Position numbers and translations under genes: made by a program. Positions 8,724 through 16,467 of a stretch of DNA of 64,000 nt are shown piece after piece. Origin of the DNA: Pyramidobacter porci (GTDB lineage Bacteria > Synergistota > Synergistia > Synergistales > Dethiosulfovibrionaceae); contig NZ_VUNH01000005.1 of assembly GCF_009695745.1 (NCBI RefSeq), positions 123,547 to 187,546 on the forward strand, in the 5' to 3' direction. The first letter of the stretch is position 1. Each line of letters starts with the position of its first letter. A model generated the notes under the pieces. The model was not told the origin of the DNA. It worked only from the letters and a program-made list of their open reading frames with translations, and ran no database searches.

Positions 8724-8763
8724 GCAGAAAGCCTGCCGATCAAGCGATCGGCAGGCTTTCTGC
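8724..8763. terminator. Bidirectional terminator between convergent genes
   Basis: A perfect 18-bp stem (GCAGAAAGCCTGCCGATC and its complement) with a four-base loop. It lies between the sensor kinase and the convergent S55 gene, and can serve both. Confidence 0.85.
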
Positions 8764-8848
8764 ATTACATTCATCGGAATTTTTCGGTTCCTTCGTGACC
8801 GATCTTCGGGTTCTCCGCTTCGCCGCGGTATCCGTTGTTTTCCGCCGC

Positions 8849-10747
8849 TCACGAGCGTTTCTTTTTCGGTTCGAGCACGTTCAGCGGCACCTGCAAGTTG
8901 CCTTCGACCACGTAGTCGGAGCGGAAGATCCGCATCGAGCCTTCGCGCATCTTGCGGCGACGGACTTCGCCGGGAAATTCGCTGCGCGTCCCCGAATCGT
9001 CCTGGCTGACCAGTTCCACGATCACCTCGCAACTGCGTTCGCGTGTTTGCAGCTCGTACAGTAGCTGCTCGAACGACGACAAACGGCGATCGGTCACCGC
9101 CGGCTCGTTATCCGCATCGTCCGTCGGTGCGGGATTCCCTTGCCGCAGCGCAACCGTGTAGCCGCCCGCCGCATCCTCGGGGACCTTCAGCGTGAAGCTG
9201 CGGATCACCGGCTGACGGCGCCACGGACGCAGCGTCGCCGTCACCGTCACCGTGTCGCCCGGAGCTACCTCGCTGCGATCGACGCTGATGCCTTCGACAA
9301 TCAGCTTGCGAATCTGCGACGACGCCGACAGCTTGATCTTCAGTCCCACGGGACTGACACTCCGATAAGGATTGCCGACCACGTTCGACACCAGCGCCGC
9401 GATCGGCGATACGGCGTCGCTCATCACGTCCTCGTCGGCAACCACCACGTCGTTCACGCTCCAGTCGTCGGGCATGCCGTCGCCCGTGACGGTGACGTCA
9501 TAACGCACCGTGCCCCCCGACTCGCGCGCCAGCTCGCGGTCCGCCAGTCCCGCAAGCAGCTCCGGCAAGAGCGAAACCACGGCATGCTCGTCGTTGATCA
9601 TCTGAAAACGGCGCACCACCGTACGGCGGCTGTCGAGATCCTCGATCTCCACCCGCACCGAGACCGCCGGCGGGAAGCGTCCCAGCCAGCCGGCGATGCC
9701 CTCCGGCCGATCCTGCGTCACCGTGCCGACGAGGCGCTGCGACGCGGTCAGCTTGAACGGCGATTCGTAGCTGCCGATGACGCCGTAGACTTCGCTTTTC
9801 GCCAACGGGTAGGCTACGGCGCCCCAGTTCTTGAAGCTGTGGCCGAAGGCGATAAAACGCCCGTCGCGATCCACGGCCGTCAGCGTGCCGCTGACGTCGA
9901 GCGCCACGTCGCCCCAGGCCAGCATCGCCGAAACGGCGTCGCCCGGCTTGAGCGGCTTGGCCTTTTCCGACGCCGCCGTATTGTCGCCCGAGCCACCCTC
10001 GACCACGCGCATGCCGAGCCGATCGCCGAGCTTCTTCAGCGCGCGGCGGCTGAGCCCATCCGCCGTCACGTACATTTTCGCCGCGGTGTCGGCGACCGCC
10101 GGCTCCTTATGGGTCAGTTCTTCGGCTTCCGCGGCGGCGATATCCTGCGGCAGCGAGAACTCGAAATCGGGGATCGACTTTCCCTTCGCCGCCCGACGCT
10201 CCGGCGTCGGCGCCAAAACGCCGTCCGCTTTCTTCGCGGCGTTTTGCGCGTACTGGTCGTACAGCTCGCTGAACCGCCGTTCCAGCTCGGTATCTCTCTT
10301 TTTCGAGAGCAGCGGCCTCACGCTCGCAAGCTTTTGAGCGCGGCCCGGATAATCGAAAAGCTCCATCATCTGCTCGATCGGCGTCACCAGCCCCATTTTC
10401 GGATCGCCGAAATCCCAGCCGAAGGAAAAGGCGCCGATCAGCCGCCCGTTCACGTACACCGGCGAACCGCTCATGCCCGAGGCCATGCCGCCCGCCCTGT
10501 CGATGTCCGGACCGGAGGCGCGGATCAGGATCAGCTTCGAGGGACGGTCTTTCTTGCTGACGACGCCCAGCACTTCGACCGGGAACGATTTGACCTTGCT
10601 GCCGGAAAAAACCGTTTTCGCGTACCCCTTCATGCCGGCCCGCACCTGCGCCAGCGGCATGATCGGCTCCGTCGGCACAAAAGGCTGCCCCGCAGCCGGA
10701 ACGCACAGCGCCAGCGCCGCGCACGCAGCCGCCAAAAAACGTTTCAT
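8849..10747 (-). CDS. Exported S55 (SpoIVB-like) peptidase-domain protein
   Basis: A 632-residue exported protein with an N-terminal signal peptide (LAAACAALALCVPAAG). The region MKGYAKTVFSGSKVKSFPVE then DRAGGMASGMSGSPVYVNGR carries the S55/SpoIVB serine motif (Ser95 as the likely nucleophile). A second S55-like segment, DGRFIAFGHSFKNWGAVAYP, with a candidate catalytic histidine, lies much later, near residue 300. The C-terminal half is beta-rich and may bind other proteins. I start at the ATG that overlaps the prfB stop (ATGA) and follows GAGGTGGGC; a GTG three codons earlier is possible. It probably acts in the periplasm. Protease activity is inferred from motifs only. Confidence 0.82.
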   Translation of the reverse strand: MKRFLAAACAALALCVPAAGQPFVPTEPIMPLAQVRAGMKGYAKTVFSGSKVKSFPVEVLGVVSKKDRPSKLILIRASGPDIDRAGGMASGMSGSPVYVNGRLIGAFSFGWDFGDPKMGLVTPIEQMMELFDYPGRAQKLASVRPLLSKKRDTELERRFSELYDQYAQNAAKKADGVLAPTPERRAAKGKSIPDFEFSLPQDIAAAEAEELTHKEPAVADTAAKMYVTADGLSRRALKKLGDRLGMRVVEGGSGDNTAASEKAKPLKPGDAVSAMLAWGDVALDVSGTLTAVDRDGRFIAFGHSFKNWGAVAYPLAKSEVYGVIGSYESPFKLTASQRLVGTVTQDRPEGIAGWLGRFPPAVSVRVEIEDLDSRRTVVRRFQMINDEHAVVSLLPELLAGLADRELARESGGTVRYDVTVTGDGMPDDWSVNDVVVADEDVMSDAVSPIAALVSNVVGNPYRSVSPVGLKIKLSASSQIRKLIVEGISVDRSEVAPGDTVTVTATLRPWRRQPVIRSFTLKVPEDAAGGYTVALRQGNPAPTDDADNEPAVTDRRLSSFEQLLYELQTRERSCEVIVELVSQDDSGTRSEFPGEVRRRKMREGSMRIFRSDYVVEGNLQVPLNVLEPKKKRS

Positions 10748-11839
10748 CGTGCCCACCTCAAATACGCTAAGATAAACGGATCCAGCCCGCCGTCAAGCAC
10801 GCCGCCGACGTTGCCCGTCTCCTCGCCGGTGCGGTGATCTTTGACCAGCGTGTAGGGCTGAAGTACATACGATCGGATCTGGCTGCCCCAGGTGCTTTCC
10901 TTCTTTTCGCCGGCAAGCGCGTTCATCTCCGCCTGCCGCTGTTCAAGCTCCCGCTGATAAAGTTTCGACTTCAGCACCGACATGGCCGTGGCTTTGTTCA
11001 TGTGCTGGCTGCGCTCGTTCTGGCAGCTGACGACGATGCCCGTGGGCAAATGCGTGACGCGCACCGCCGAGTCCGTCATGTTGACGTGCTGGCCGCCTGC
11101 GCCGCTGGAACGATAGGTGTCGATGCGCAGATCCTCCGGCGCGATCGCCACGTCCACGTCGTCGGGCAGCTGCGGCGACACGTCCACCGACGCAAAGCTC
11201 GTGTGCCGCCGCTTGTTGGTATCGAACGGCGAGATGCGCACGAGGCGGTGCACGCCGATCTCGGAGCGCAGATAACCGTAGGCCGTCTCGCCCTGGATCA
11301 GCAGCGTCGCGCTCTTGATGCCGGCTTCTTCGTCGTGCTGGTAATCGAGCAGCTTCGTCTTGAAACGTCGTTCTTCGCACCAGCGCAGGTACATGCGGTA
11401 CAGCATCTCCGCCCAGTCCTGCGAGTCCAGCCCGCCCGAACCGGCGTGCACGCTCAAAATGGCGCTGCAATGGTCGTACGGCCCCGACAGCAGCAGCGCC
11501 ATCTGCTCGTCCTCGATCTGGCGGCGGAACGCCGCGCTGCGCTCGCCGAACTCCTGGAGCAGTTCGGCGTCTTCGCCGTCGCCCAGCAGCTCGGCCATCG
11601 TCTGCAGATCGGCGAATTCCCGTTCGATTTTTTCCCAGCGGGCCAGATCGGCCTCGTGCCGCGACAGCTGGGCCGAAATTTTCTGCGCGTCGGCCCCCGA
11701 CCAGAAGCCGGGCGCGGCCGTTTTGGCGCGCAGTTCTTCACAGTCCTTCCTTATCGAAGGCAGGTCAAAGGCTTTCCTGCAGCTCGGCCTTCAGCGCCTG
11801 CAGTTCCTCCATAACCGTGGTGATCGGCATCAATGCCAT
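10744..11839 (-). CDS. prfB: Peptide chain release factor 2, programmed +1 frameshift
   Basis: RF2 recognises UGA and UAA stop codons and triggers peptide release. The gene is split: a 24-codon 5' reading frame (MALMPITTVMEELQALKAEL) ends in CTT TGA. A +1 slip at the CTTT continues into 340 more residues, giving 364 in total against 365 in E. coli RF2. The main frame holds the RF2-specific SPF tripeptide (RISPFDTNKRRHTSF) and the catalytic GGQ (SSGAGGQHVNMTDSAV). GGGAGG lies about 9 bases before the ATG at 11839. The stop overlaps the start of the S55 gene by 4 bp, so that gene depends on prfB transcription and perhaps on its translation. Confidence 0.95.
11764..11780 (-). other. prfB autoregulatory frameshift site
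   Basis: Read on the minus strand: GCAGGAAAGC CTTTGAC. A Shine-Dalgarno-like AGGA lies just upstream of the slippery CTT followed by an in-frame TGA and C. This is the standard RF2 feedback device: scarce RF2 lets the ribosome shift into the +1 frame. The spacer from AGGA is a little longer than in E. coli. Confidence 0.93.
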
Positions 11840-11957
11840 CGGTTTCATTCCTCCCGAAAAACGGATTTGCCATTTATTATAGCATCCTGCGCCTCGATGC
11901 AGAACCTGTTACCTCATCTTTTGTCTGCATTCTTTACGTCTCTCCTCGCCGCGGCGC

Positions 11958-11986
11958 TTGCCCTTTTGCGCCGGCATGGTATAAAT
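11958..11986 (+). promoter_or_regulatory. Candidate sigma-70-type promoter for the DUF2905 gene
   Basis: TTGCCC and TATAAA are 16 bp apart, about 140 bp upstream of the DUF2905 gene and divergent from prfB. Confidence 0.5.
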
Positions 11987-12124
11987 AAAACGACGGAGAT
12001 TCTTTTGCCGCCGCCGGCTCATTTATGCCGCGCCGCCCCGGCGGACGCGCCCCGCTTCGAAACGCGGCACTTTCAATGATCCCATCCAATCGAAAACAAG
12101 GATTCCATGGAAAGGAATGAAATC

Positions 12125-12343
12125 ATGGTTCACGACATCGGCAAAACCATCATGATCATCGCTCTCGTGCTGTTCGCCGTCGGCGCCGTCGTCCACTTCG
12201 GCGGGCGCTTTCTGCCCTTCGGCCGCCTGCCCGGAGACTTTGTCTGGCAGGGCAAGAACTGGTCGATTCATTTTCCGCTCGCCAGCTCGATCGTCGTCAG
12301 CGTCGTCCTCACCGTCCTCGTCAACATCTTCTTTCGCCGCTGA
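12125..12343 (+). CDS. DUF2905 family small membrane protein
   Basis: A 72-residue protein with two transmembrane helices: residues about 5-25 (GKTIMIIALVLFAVGAVVHF) and about 50-68. Between them lies the conserved LPFGRLPGDFVWQGKNWSIHFPL motif region, which identifies the DUF2905 family. The function of this family is unknown. I use the ATG at 12125, preceded by AAGGAATGAAATC; an ATG at 12107 in the same frame would add six residues. It lies 74 bp upstream of selD and might be co-transcribed with it, although selD has its own -10-like TATAAT at 12375. Confidence 0.85.
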   Translation: MVHDIGKTIMIIALVLFAVGAVVHFGGRFLPFGRLPGDFVWQGKNWSIHFPLASSIVVSVVLTVLVNIFFRR

Positions 12344-12417
12344 GCCGCCGGGCGACTTTTTGCCGCCGCCGCGGTATAATGGTTATAAAGAAGTTTTACG
12401 ACAGGAGCGAAACGAAA

Positions 12418-13464
12418 ATGAGCCTTGACCAACGACTGACCCAACTTTCCCACAGCAGCGGCTGAGCCGCCAAAATAGGTCCGGAGGACCTGGCAAAAGT
12501 TTTGGCGGATCTCCCCCGGCCCCGCGACGGGCGCATCATCACCGACTGGGAAGGCGGCGAGGACGCCGCGCTGTGGAAGATCACCGAAGAGCGCGTCGGC
12601 ATCCTCACGCTCGATTTCATCACGCCGGTCGTCGACGATCCTTACGTGTGGGGACAGATCGCCGCGGCCAACTCGATCAGCGACGTCTTCGCCATGGGCG
12701 GCTCGCCGCTCGTGGCCCTCAACATCGTCGCCTTCCCGCTCAACTGCCTGCCGCTGGACATGCTCAAGCGCCTCATGGAAGGCGGCGCTTCGAAAGTGTC
12801 CGAGAGCGGTGCGTTCCTGATGGGCGGACACAGCGTCGAAGACCAGGAGCCCAAGTACGGGCTCTGCGTCTTCGGCGAGGTGGAGCGCGACGCCATGTGG
12901 CGCACCACCGGCGCGCACCCCGGAGATGCGCTCGTCCTCACCAAACCGCTCGGCACGGGCATCATGGCCACCGCCATCAAGGCGGAAATGGCCGACCCCG
13001 CTCAGGCGGCGGAAGCCGTGCGCTGGATGACAGCGCTCAACGACCTGCCCCGCCGCATGACGCCGGAGCAGCGCCGCCGCGTCCACGCCGCCACCGACGT
13101 CACCGGTTTCGGCCTGGCCGGACACGCGCTCGACATGCTCTCGGACCATCGCGTCGACCTCGAACTGAGCGTCGAGGCTCTGCCGCTGCTCGACGGCGCG
13201 GCCGACCTCGCCCAGATGGGACTGTTCCCCGCCGGCGGCTACCGCAACGAAAAGCTCTACGCGCCGCAGATCGACCATCTCGAAAAAGTATCGCGCACGT
13301 GCCGCGACTTCCTCTTCGACACGCAAACTTCCGGCGGCCTGATGATGGCCTGCCCGCCGGAAGACGCCGAAGAAATCGTGGCGCTGGCGAAAAGCCGAGG
13401 TTTCGACCGCGCCGGCGTGATCGGCCGCTTCAAACCCGGCACGGGGCGCATCGTCTGCGTCTGA
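12418..13464 (+). CDS. selD: Selenide, water dikinase with in-frame UGA (selenocysteine)
   Basis: SelD makes selenophosphate from selenide and ATP, the selenium donor for selenocysteine. The gene starts at ATG 12418 and reads MSLDQRLTQLSHSSG, then TGA (codon 16, 12463-12465), then AAKIGPEDLAKVL, continuing without a break to 13464. The TGA occupies the catalytic Cys/Sec position of SelD, so the product is a 348-residue selenoprotein. Family features include FITPVVDDPYVWGQIAAANS, DVFAMGGSPLVALNI, GGHSVEDQEPKYG and TDVTGFGLAGHALDM. A hairpin directly after the TGA fits a bacterial SECIS. Automatic callers that stop at TGA would start the gene at the internal TTG 12502 and lose the active site. 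Confidence 0.95.
12463..12494 (+). promoter_or_regulatory. Selenocysteine UGA codon and SECIS hairpin in selD
   Basis: TGA is at 12463-12465. The hairpin has an upper stem GGTCC/GGACC (12478-12482 with 12486-12490), a three-base loop starting with G, a five-base 5' bulge AAATA, and a lower stem GCCA/TGGC. The apex is about 19 bases after the UGA, as expected for a bacterial SECIS read by SelB. Confidence 0.85.
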
Positions 13465-13470
13465 CCGTGG

Positions 13471-13516
13471 GACAAAGGCAACCGCGGAGAAGCGGCACAA
13501 AAATGGAGAAAAAGAG
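13471..13516 (+). repeat. REP-like interspersed repeat, copy 2
   Basis: GACAAAGGCAACCGCGGAGA, then AGCGGCAC and an A/G-rich end (AAAAATGGAGAAAAAGAG). It is related to 8639-8690 and, inverted, to 13594-13651. It directly follows the selD stop and abuts the hairpin at 13519. Confidence 0.5.
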
Positions 13517-13518
13517 AC

Positions 13519-13581
13519 ATCGAAAACCGCGAGGGCGGACGACCGGATTTGAATCGGTCATCCGCCCTCGCGGTTTTCGAT
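13519..13581. terminator. Long bidirectional terminator hairpin
   Basis: An approximately 27-bp stem with one mismatch, starting ATCGAAAACCGCGAGGGCGG, around a nine-base loop. It lies between selD and the convergent TroA-like gene. Repeats 13471-13516 and 13594-13651 extend the symmetry on both sides. Confidence 0.85.
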
Positions 13582-13593
13582 TTTCGCCGCAAA

Positions 13594-13651
13594 GCGGCGG
13601 CTCCATTTTTCTCTTTGCTTTTCCTCGTGTCTCCGCGGCGGCCTTTGCCCC
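13594..13651 (-). repeat. REP-like interspersed repeat, copy 3 (inverted)
   Basis: Read on the minus strand it gives GGGGCAAAGGCCGCCGCGGA followed by GACACGAGGAAAAG and an A/G-rich tail with AAAAATGGAG. With copy 2 it flanks the 13519-13581 hairpin as an imperfect inverted pair. Confidence 0.5.
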
Positions 13652-13661
13652 GCCTCTCCGT

Positions 13662-14513
13662 TCAGCGGCGGCTGAGGCGGGAACCGACGTCGAGGAGGAC
13701 GCGGTGCATGAAAAACAGGATGTCCTCGTTCTTCGGCGGCGCGATGTAAACGGCCCCGAGGTGAGCGATTAAAGCACGGCGAAGCTGGGGATCGGTATCA
13801 TGAGCGACGACGACGAGGCGCCCCTCCGCCAACCCGGCGGCCAGGTTTCCGATGTATTTCGGACTGGAGGCCTGGCTGATCTGGCGGATACGCCGCATTT
13901 CCTCTTCGGTCGGAACGCTGACGATGCTGCCGAAAGCGGCGAAGAAGGGGCGGTACCGCTCGCTCAGACAGAGCACCTTCGTGCCCGTCATGAGGCGGCG
14001 CCCGGTGATCAGCACAGAACGGAGGCGCGCGTTGAACTCGCCGAGGCGGCGCTGGAAGTAGGCGTAGCGCTCGGGGACAAGTTCGCTGAGGGCGTTCGCA
14101 ACCTGCTGCGCGGTGAACGGCATGTTGGCGGGGTCGCCGTAAAAGGCGTCGACGTCGCCGCGTTTCACGCCGTCGGGGTAAAGATAGTGCAGGTTGGCAC
14201 GGTTTTGTTCGGCAGCGGTCAGATTCTTGCCGCGGCGGCCGGCCGCCATGAACTCGCGATACTGCGCCGGGTCGAGCGCGTAAAGCGGCAGCGAAGCGTT
14301 CGCGCCCCCCATGACGGCGGCACGGCTGATGCGCAGGCGGCCGTTGTCGTCCCAGCTCGCGCCGGATGCGGTGCTCACATAAGGGCCGCCGATAAACTGA
14401 AACAGCAGTTCGGTCATCGGATCAAGCGCGAGCACGCGCGTTTTTTCCGCGGCGGCGGCTGACAGCGCGCCCAGCAGCAGCGCCGCGGCGCAGAGGACGA
14501 TTCGGCAGCGCAT
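13662..14513 (-). CDS. TroA/ZnuA-like periplasmic binding protein
   Basis: A 283-residue exported protein with signal peptide ending near AAAA (residue 22). The segment GDPANMPFTAQQVANALSEL followed by VPERYAYFQRRLGEFNARLR matches the helical backbone and middle part of metal-binding ABC receptors (ZnuA/TroA). The C-terminal lobe reads VLCLSERYRPFFAAFG then GRLVVVAHDTDPQLRRALIA. Classic zinc-binding histidines are not clear, so the ligand may differ. No ABC permease or ATPase is adjacent. Instead it is the last gene of the pyrimidine unit, two bases after pyrR. Either it is an orphan receptor or its partners lie elsewhere. Family assignment is moderate. Confidence 0.65.
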   Translation of the reverse strand: MRCRIVLCAAALLLGALSAAAAEKTRVLALDPMTELLFQFIGGPYVSTASGASWDDNGRLRISRAAVMGGANASLPLYALDPAQYREFMAAGRRGKNLTAAEQNRANLHYLYPDGVKRGDVDAFYGDPANMPFTAQQVANALSELVPERYAYFQRRLGEFNARLRSVLITGRRLMTGTKVLCLSERYRPFFAAFGSIVSVPTEEEMRRIRQISQASSPKYIGNLAAGLAEGRLVVVAHDTDPQLRRALIAHLGAVYIAPPKNEDILFFMHRVLLDVGSRLSRR

Positions 14514-14515
14514 GG

Positions 14516-15061
14516 CTACGCTTTGGCGCAGATCACGGCGATATCCTCGCCGTCCAGCTCTTTCACGCGCACGTCCACGATCTCCTGCGACGAAGTGGGG
14601 ACAGCTCGGCCGAGATAATCGGGCTGGATCGGCAGCTCGCGGTGGCCGCGGTCGATGAGGACCAGCAGCTGCACGCAGGCGGGACGGCCGATGTCGCCGA
14701 TGGCTTCCAGCGCGGCACGGATCGTGCGCCCCGTATAAAGCACGTCGTCGACGAGAACGATGCGGCGGCCGTTGACGTCGACGGGAATGGACGTGCTGTG
14801 AACAACGGGCTGGTCGCTGAGCAGCGTGATGTCGTCACGGTACAGCGTGATGTCCAGCTCGCCCAGCGGCAGCTTGACGCCTTCGGAGGCGCGCAGAAAT
14901 TCGCGCAGCCGTCCGGCCAGATAGACGCCGCGGCGCTGGATGCCGATGACGACAAGGTCGCCGGCGCCGCGGTTGCGTTCGACGATCTCGTTGCCCATGC
15001 GGCGCAGGGCGCGCTCCATGTCTTCGGCCGTCATCACGACGGCTTTTTCTTTCAGTTTCAA
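14516..15061 (-). CDS. pyrR: PyrR bifunctional pyrimidine regulator / uracil phosphoribosyltransferase
   Basis: PyrR binds pyr mRNA in response to UMP and also converts uracil plus PRPP to UMP. The 181-residue protein carries the PRPP loop in RIVLVDDVLYTGRTIRAALE, followed by RPACVQLLVLIDRGHRELPI and YLGRAVPTS, all typical. The start appears to be TTG (MKLKEKAVVMTAED) with GGAGG about 10 bases upstream; family members begin with this same MKxKA pattern. It is encoded near the end of the pyr cluster, after pyrE. I could not find a convincing PyrR-binding leader or attenuator in the cluster, so whether it regulates this operon by attenuation is open. Confidence 0.93.
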   Translation of the reverse strand: MKLKEKAVVMTAEDMERALRRMGNEIVERNRGAGDLVVIGIQRRGVYLAGRLREFLRASEGVKLPLGELDITLYRDDITLLSDQPVVHSTSIPVDVNGRRIVLVDDVLYTGRTIRAALEAIGDIGRPACVQLLVLIDRGHRELPIQPDYLGRAVPTSSQEIVDVRVKELDGEDIAVICAKA

Positions 15062-15097
15062 CGCCGCGTCGCCTCCAGTCGTAAAAGGATCGTTGTT

Positions 15098-15700
15098 CTA
15101 TTTCGCTCCGGGACGGCTGCCGGGCTTGACGGGCGGCGTGCCCAGTTCGCGGCACAGCGGGCAGTCGTCGGCTTCCCAGGTGGGAAAAGAGACTTTGAAG
15201 AGCGAAACCAGATCGGGGCCGAGCTGCTGCGCGCCGCCGGAACGGTCGACGATGCAGGCCGAGCCGGCCCAGACGCAGCCGCCCGCGACCATGTGCTCGG
15301 CCGTCTCCTTGACGGAACCGCCAGTCGTCACTACGTCTTCGACGGCGACGAATCGTTTGCCGACCGGCATCGGGAAGCGGCGCAGCTTCATCCTGCCGTC
15401 CTCGCGCTCACAGAACAAAAAGGGCACGTTCAGCGCGCGCGCCACCTCGTGGCCGATGATCAGGCCGCCCAAAGCCGGCGAGACGATGAAGTCGGGCCTG
15501 AGCGCGGCGATCCGTTTGGCGATCTCGCCGCCGGCGAAGGCCGCGTACTTGGGGAAGCGCAGCAGCATGGCGCACTGCATGTAATTGCCGCTGTGCCGCC
15601 CCGAGGTGAGCTTGAAATGGCCCTCGAGCCAGGCCCTGCTCTCGACGAGCATTTCTCTGAGCTTTTCCTGGATCTGAGAATCCGACATCACTTCCGGCAT
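15098..15700 (-). CDS. pyrE: Orotate phosphoribosyltransferase
   Basis: PyrE joins orotate to PRPP, giving orotidine 5'-phosphate. The 200-residue protein contains the conserved FKLTSGRHSGNYMQCAML (orotate/PRPP region), FIVSPALGGLIIGHEVARAL, and the PRPP motif FVAVEDVVTTGGSVKETAEH. The C-terminus holds a four-cysteine-containing tail (CPLCRELGTP) that could bind metal, seen in some PyrE proteins. A GGAGGGATT precedes the ATG at 15700, which overlaps the pyrF stop by 13 bp, indicating coupled translation. Its neighbours pyrF, pyrD, pyrK and pyrC complete the later steps of UMP synthesis. Confidence 0.94.
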   Translation of the reverse strand: MPEVMSDSQIQEKLREMLVESRAWLEGHFKLTSGRHSGNYMQCAMLLRFPKYAAFAGGEIAKRIAALRPDFIVSPALGGLIIGHEVARALNVPFLFCEREDGRMKLRRFPMPVGKRFVAVEDVVTTGGSVKETAEHMVAGGCVWAGSACIVDRSGGAQQLGPDLVSLFKVSFPTWEADDCPLCRELGTPPVKPGSRPGAK

Positions 15701-16407
15701 GACAATCCCTCCTCGATGGATCGGGCGATCTCCGCGACCGCTTTGCGGACGTCGGGCGCTTTGTAAATCGGGCGCCCCATGACGATGTAGTCGGCGCCGT
15801 TGCGGAACGCGTCCGCGGGCGTAGCGACACGGCTCTGGTCGTCGCCGCCGGCGACGAGGCGCACGCCGGGCACGACTTTGAGCAGCGTCGGCGGCGTCAC
15901 GGCGCGCACCTCGGGCAGATCAAGCGGCGAGCACACCAGCCCGTCCATGCCGCAGTCGCCGCACAGCCAGGCGCGTTTTTTGATGGCAACGTCCATCGGG
16001 CAGCCGGGGGCGACTTCGTCCCAGCTTTTTTCGTCGAAGCTGGTCAGCACGGTGATGCCGAGCAGCTTCATGGTCGAGCCGAGACGGTCGCGGGCGGCGA
16101 CGGACTCCTCCATCATGCGGCGGCCGCCGGCGGTCTGCAGCGTCAGACAGAAAATGCCCAGGTCGGCCAGCGTTTCCACGGCCAAACGCACGGTGTTGGG
16201 AATGTCGTGCAGCTTCAGGTCAAGGAAGAGCTTGAAGCCATGGTCGACGATCTCTTTCAGAAACGGCGCGCCGCCCTGAGCGTAGAGGCGCGGCCCAATC
16301 TTGATGGCGTCCACCGCTCCCGAAAGGACGTCCATGGTGCGCCTCGCCTCGCGCAGCGTGTCGAGGTCGAGCGCGGCAAACAGCGGCAAAGATGTGTGTT
16401 CGGTCAT
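15688..16407 (-). CDS. pyrF: Orotidine 5'-phosphate decarboxylase
   Basis: PyrF decarboxylates OMP to UMP, the last step of the pathway. The 239-residue TIM-barrel protein shows the N-terminal substrate region LFAALDLDTLREARRTMDVL and the catalytic lysine/aspartate motif FLDLKLHDIPNTVR. The phosphate-binding C-terminus includes GVRLVAGGDDQSRVATPADA and FRNGADYIVMGRPI. I start at the ATG of MTEHTS, preceded by GGAG seven bases upstream; the open frame extends five codons to a GTG. It overlaps pyrE by 13 bp and follows pyrD by 60 bp. Confidence 0.94.
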   Translation of the reverse strand: MTEHTSLPLFAALDLDTLREARRTMDVLSGAVDAIKIGPRLYAQGGAPFLKEIVDHGFKLFLDLKLHDIPNTVRLAVETLADLGIFCLTLQTAGGRRMMEESVAARDRLGSTMKLLGITVLTSFDEKSWDEVAPGCPMDVAIKKRAWLCGDCGMDGLVCSPLDLPEVRAVTPPTLLKVVPGVRLVAGGDDQSRVATPADAFRNGADYIVMGRPIYKAPDVRKAVAEIARSIEEGLSCRK

Positions 16408-16467
16408 AAAAGCACTCCTCACGTTAATAGGATCGATCCCGTTTTTTTCGACAAAATTTTTGCGTAC

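Noticed and set aside
15062..15097. PyrR-binding RNA between pyrE and pyrR
   Set aside because: GACTGGAGGCG only loosely resembles the known loop and no antiterminator/terminator pair accompanies it.
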